Of a stretch of 6,113 nucleotides of DNA, positions 5,063 through 6,113 are shown in pieces; position 1 is the stretch's first letter; the number at the start of each line of letters is the position of its first letter. The notes beneath the pieces are model-generated. The model was not told where the DNA came from, searched no databases, and saw only the letters and a list, made by a program, of their open reading frames with translations. This DNA is from Balneolaceae bacterium. Its GTDB lineage: Bacteria; Bacteroidota; Rhodothermia; Balneolales; Balneolaceae. Made by a program: the position numbers and the translations under genes. The DNA lies in the NCBI GenBank assembly GCA_007123985.1, contig SLGA01000075.1, forward strand, positions 1-6,113, read 5' to 3'.

Positions 5063-5257
5063 GATCTCTGGTCTTTACTTTTTTTCGATTGATAAAGTTT
5101 AAACTCTCTATATGGCATATTTATCGTCAGTTTGAGTTATGAATTTATAATGAGTCTCCCCTCCTACGTTATGATGCGACTTTTCTTTTGCTGATAGGAA
5201 TTTTCATACCGAACTCATGGTATTTACTTCCCATTACAAATTTGATTTAGTTTATTT
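5063..5257 (-). other. Intergenic leader region of the PID-CTERM gene
   Basis: The gap presumably carries the promoter of the 67-residue gene, but I see no clean TAnnTTTG or TTGACA/TATAAT pair. It holds a perfect GTTTAAAC palindrome (about 5097-5104), a small hairpin ATACC/GGTAT (5206-5210 with 5219-5223) just after the upstream stop, and a purine tract resembling a strong ribosome binding site (GTAGGAGGGGAGA on the minus strand, 5155-5167) with no start codon in range. A 21-codon minus-strand frame (5169-5234) is not supported. Confidence 0.4.
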
Positions 5258-6113
5258 TTACTTCACAATTGTCATCCTTTTATTAAGCACGGTTGTCCCA
5301 GCAGTTAATCGGTACATGTACACACCACTTGTTAAATGTTTTGCATCAAAATCTAAAGTATGTAATCCGGCTGTGCGCTGACCTTCTGCAAGAATTGCTA
5401 CACGCTGTCCAAGCATATTGTATACCTCCAGGATTACATTTACACTTTCAGGCAGAGCATATTCGATAACGGTAGTTGGGTTGAACGGGTTCGGGTAGTT
5501 CTGTCTCAGGTTTATGGCCTGTGGCAGATCGTTATCTATTTCTGATGAGGCTTTTGTAGTAATTAAGAACCTGTCAGTCCCCGATCCTTTGTGCATTTGG
5601 GTTACTTCCATGCTGCAACGGTTCGTATCCGGGCTAACAATTTTCGCAGCTCCGTTTCTGATTGTAAACTCATAGCTAAACGATTCATCAATCGGCAATG
5701 TGGTGTTGGTTTCAAGGTCTGTGAAGTACAAATCATGAGTCAGCATCAGATCCAGATTCGTTGCCGTGATGGTATAGGTACCGGGTATGGTTGTCTCCAA
5801 AGCAAGTGGCACTTCAAAATTCTCATCAGGAATTGGGTAGTGCCCTATATCAAACAACGTACCGTCTGCTTTCCTTGTGGCAAGCATGGCATAATTGGCA
5901 GACATTGCCTGCATCTGGAGAGCATCTCTTCTAATCTGATCAAAAGACCCACGGTCAGAAAATGTGACCCACGCAGATCTTCTGATCTCACCAGATTTCA
6001 ATTCAAATCGTATAAAGTTTTGTTGCTGTTTTTTACCAAAAAATGTAGCTGTGGCATTGCTTTTTGATGCTTCAGTAAATGTAAGTGTTGCTCCACCCCC
6101 ATCATTCTGAACA
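5258..6113 (-). CDS. Extracellular protein with type IX (Por) sorting domain, 5' end off window
   Basis: This is the C-terminal part (284 residues visible) of a larger secreted protein. The frame is open to the window edge, and the TTG at 6001 is internal, not a start: upstream residues read 'QNDGGGATLTFTEASKSN..FFGKKQQQNFIRFELKSGE'. The visible body is beta-rich, for example 'LALETTIPGTYTITATNLDLMLTHDLYFTDLETNTTLPI' with 'ESFSYEFTIRNG'. It resembles passenger regions of Bacteroidota/Balneolota surface proteins, and no catalytic domain is identifiable. The last about 85 residues are a type IX secretion sorting domain: 'NLRQNYPNPFNPTTVIEYALPE', then 'V.LEVYNMLGQRVAIL', 'AGLHTLDFDAKHLTSGVYMYRL' and 'KRMTIVK'. 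Such domains direct export through the outer membrane by the Por system and are usually removed. The stop is TAA at 5258-5260. The true start and total size are unknown. Confidence 0.92.
   Translation of the reverse strand, partial: VQNDGGGATLTFTEASKSNATATFFGKKQQQNFIRFELKSGEIRRSAWVTFSDRGSFDQIRRDALQMQAMSANYAMLATRKADGTLFDIGHYPIPDENFEVPLALETTIPGTYTITATNLDLMLTHDLYFTDLETNTTLPIDESFSYEFTIRNGAAKIVSPDTNRCSMEVTQMHKGSGTDRFLITTKASSEIDNDLPQAINLRQNYPNPFNPTTVIEYALPESVNVILEVYNMLGQRVAILAEGQRTAGLHTLDFDAKHLTSGVYMYRLTAGTTVLNKRMTIVK

Noticed and set aside
5169..5234. Minus-strand 21-codon frame beginning MGSKYHEFGM
   Set aside because: No ribosome binding site upstream and no recognisable similarity; the strong purine tract lies after its stop, not before its start.
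5591..6067. Plus-strand 158-codon frame opposite the secreted protein
   Set aside because: The minus strand carries an unmistakable secreted protein with a sorting domain; the plus frame has no family pattern and is a shadow.
1..6113. CRISPR array, tRNA, rRNA, insertion sequence or phage genes
   Set aside because: I looked for direct repeats with regular spacing, tRNA-like arms, transposase motifs and terminal repeats on both strands and saw none.

Overview
The window looks like chromosomal DNA from the Bacteroidota/Balneolota side of the FCB group, with a Balneola- or Gracilimonas-like bacterium as my best guess. The strongest sign is the extracellular protein at the right edge. It ends in a 'QNYPNPFNPTT..EY.LPE...V.LEVYNMLGQ' type IX secretion sorting domain, in the form typical of Balneolota, Rhodothermota and Ignavibacteria. 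Other signs are a 'PID' type C-terminal sorting peptide, AT-rich DNA, A-rich leaders with few strong Shine-Dalgarno sites, and TAnnTTTG-like promoter boxes. The taxonomic call is inference.

Left part, positions 1-1063. A minus-strand DUF892/YciF ferritin-like stress protein (28-597) lies downstream of a 58-residue acidic, proline-rich small protein (707-883). A TAnnTTTG box and a 7-bp inverted repeat in the gap suggest that the ferritin-like gene has its own promoter and a structured leader. The region 884-1063 separates these genes from the divergent plus-strand genes.

Middle part, positions 1064-4350, all on the plus strand. First comes an AI-2E family (PerM/UPF0118) membrane transporter whose 5' end is problematic. 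Its reading frame is open upstream of the only usable start, a TTG, and contains family-like sequence but no ATG, GTG or TTG. An ATG-started frame overlaps it one frame away, so a frameshift is possible. A run of small envelope proteins follows: a two-helix membrane protein, a translationally coupled 41-residue peptide, a membrane-anchored coiled-coil protein, an lmo0937-family 51-residue membrane protein, a YtxH-like protein, and a signal-peptide protein with a C-terminal tail anchor. Relatives of several of these (YciF, YtxH) belong to general-stress regulons elsewhere, so the set reads as an envelope or osmotic/oxidative stress cluster. That functional statement is inference. Inverted repeats sit before the first small gene (2394-2435) and before the last (3816-3872).

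Right part, positions 4351-6113. The last plus-strand gene is followed by a long imperfect hairpin (23-nt arms, 4386-4446) and then by about 350 bases without a supported gene. On the minus strand are a 67-residue signal-peptide/proline-rich/PID-CTERM protein with a clear intrinsic terminator (4803-4837), and upstream of it the 3' end of the type IX secreted protein, which runs off the window. Three genes (58, 41 and 51 residues) are short enough to be missed by length-filtered gene calling. No rRNA, tRNA, CRISPR array, insertion sequence or phage gene was seen. I found no convincing new multi-gene system. The items most worth checking are the transporter start, the structured intergenic elements and the co-directional pair of sorted surface proteins.
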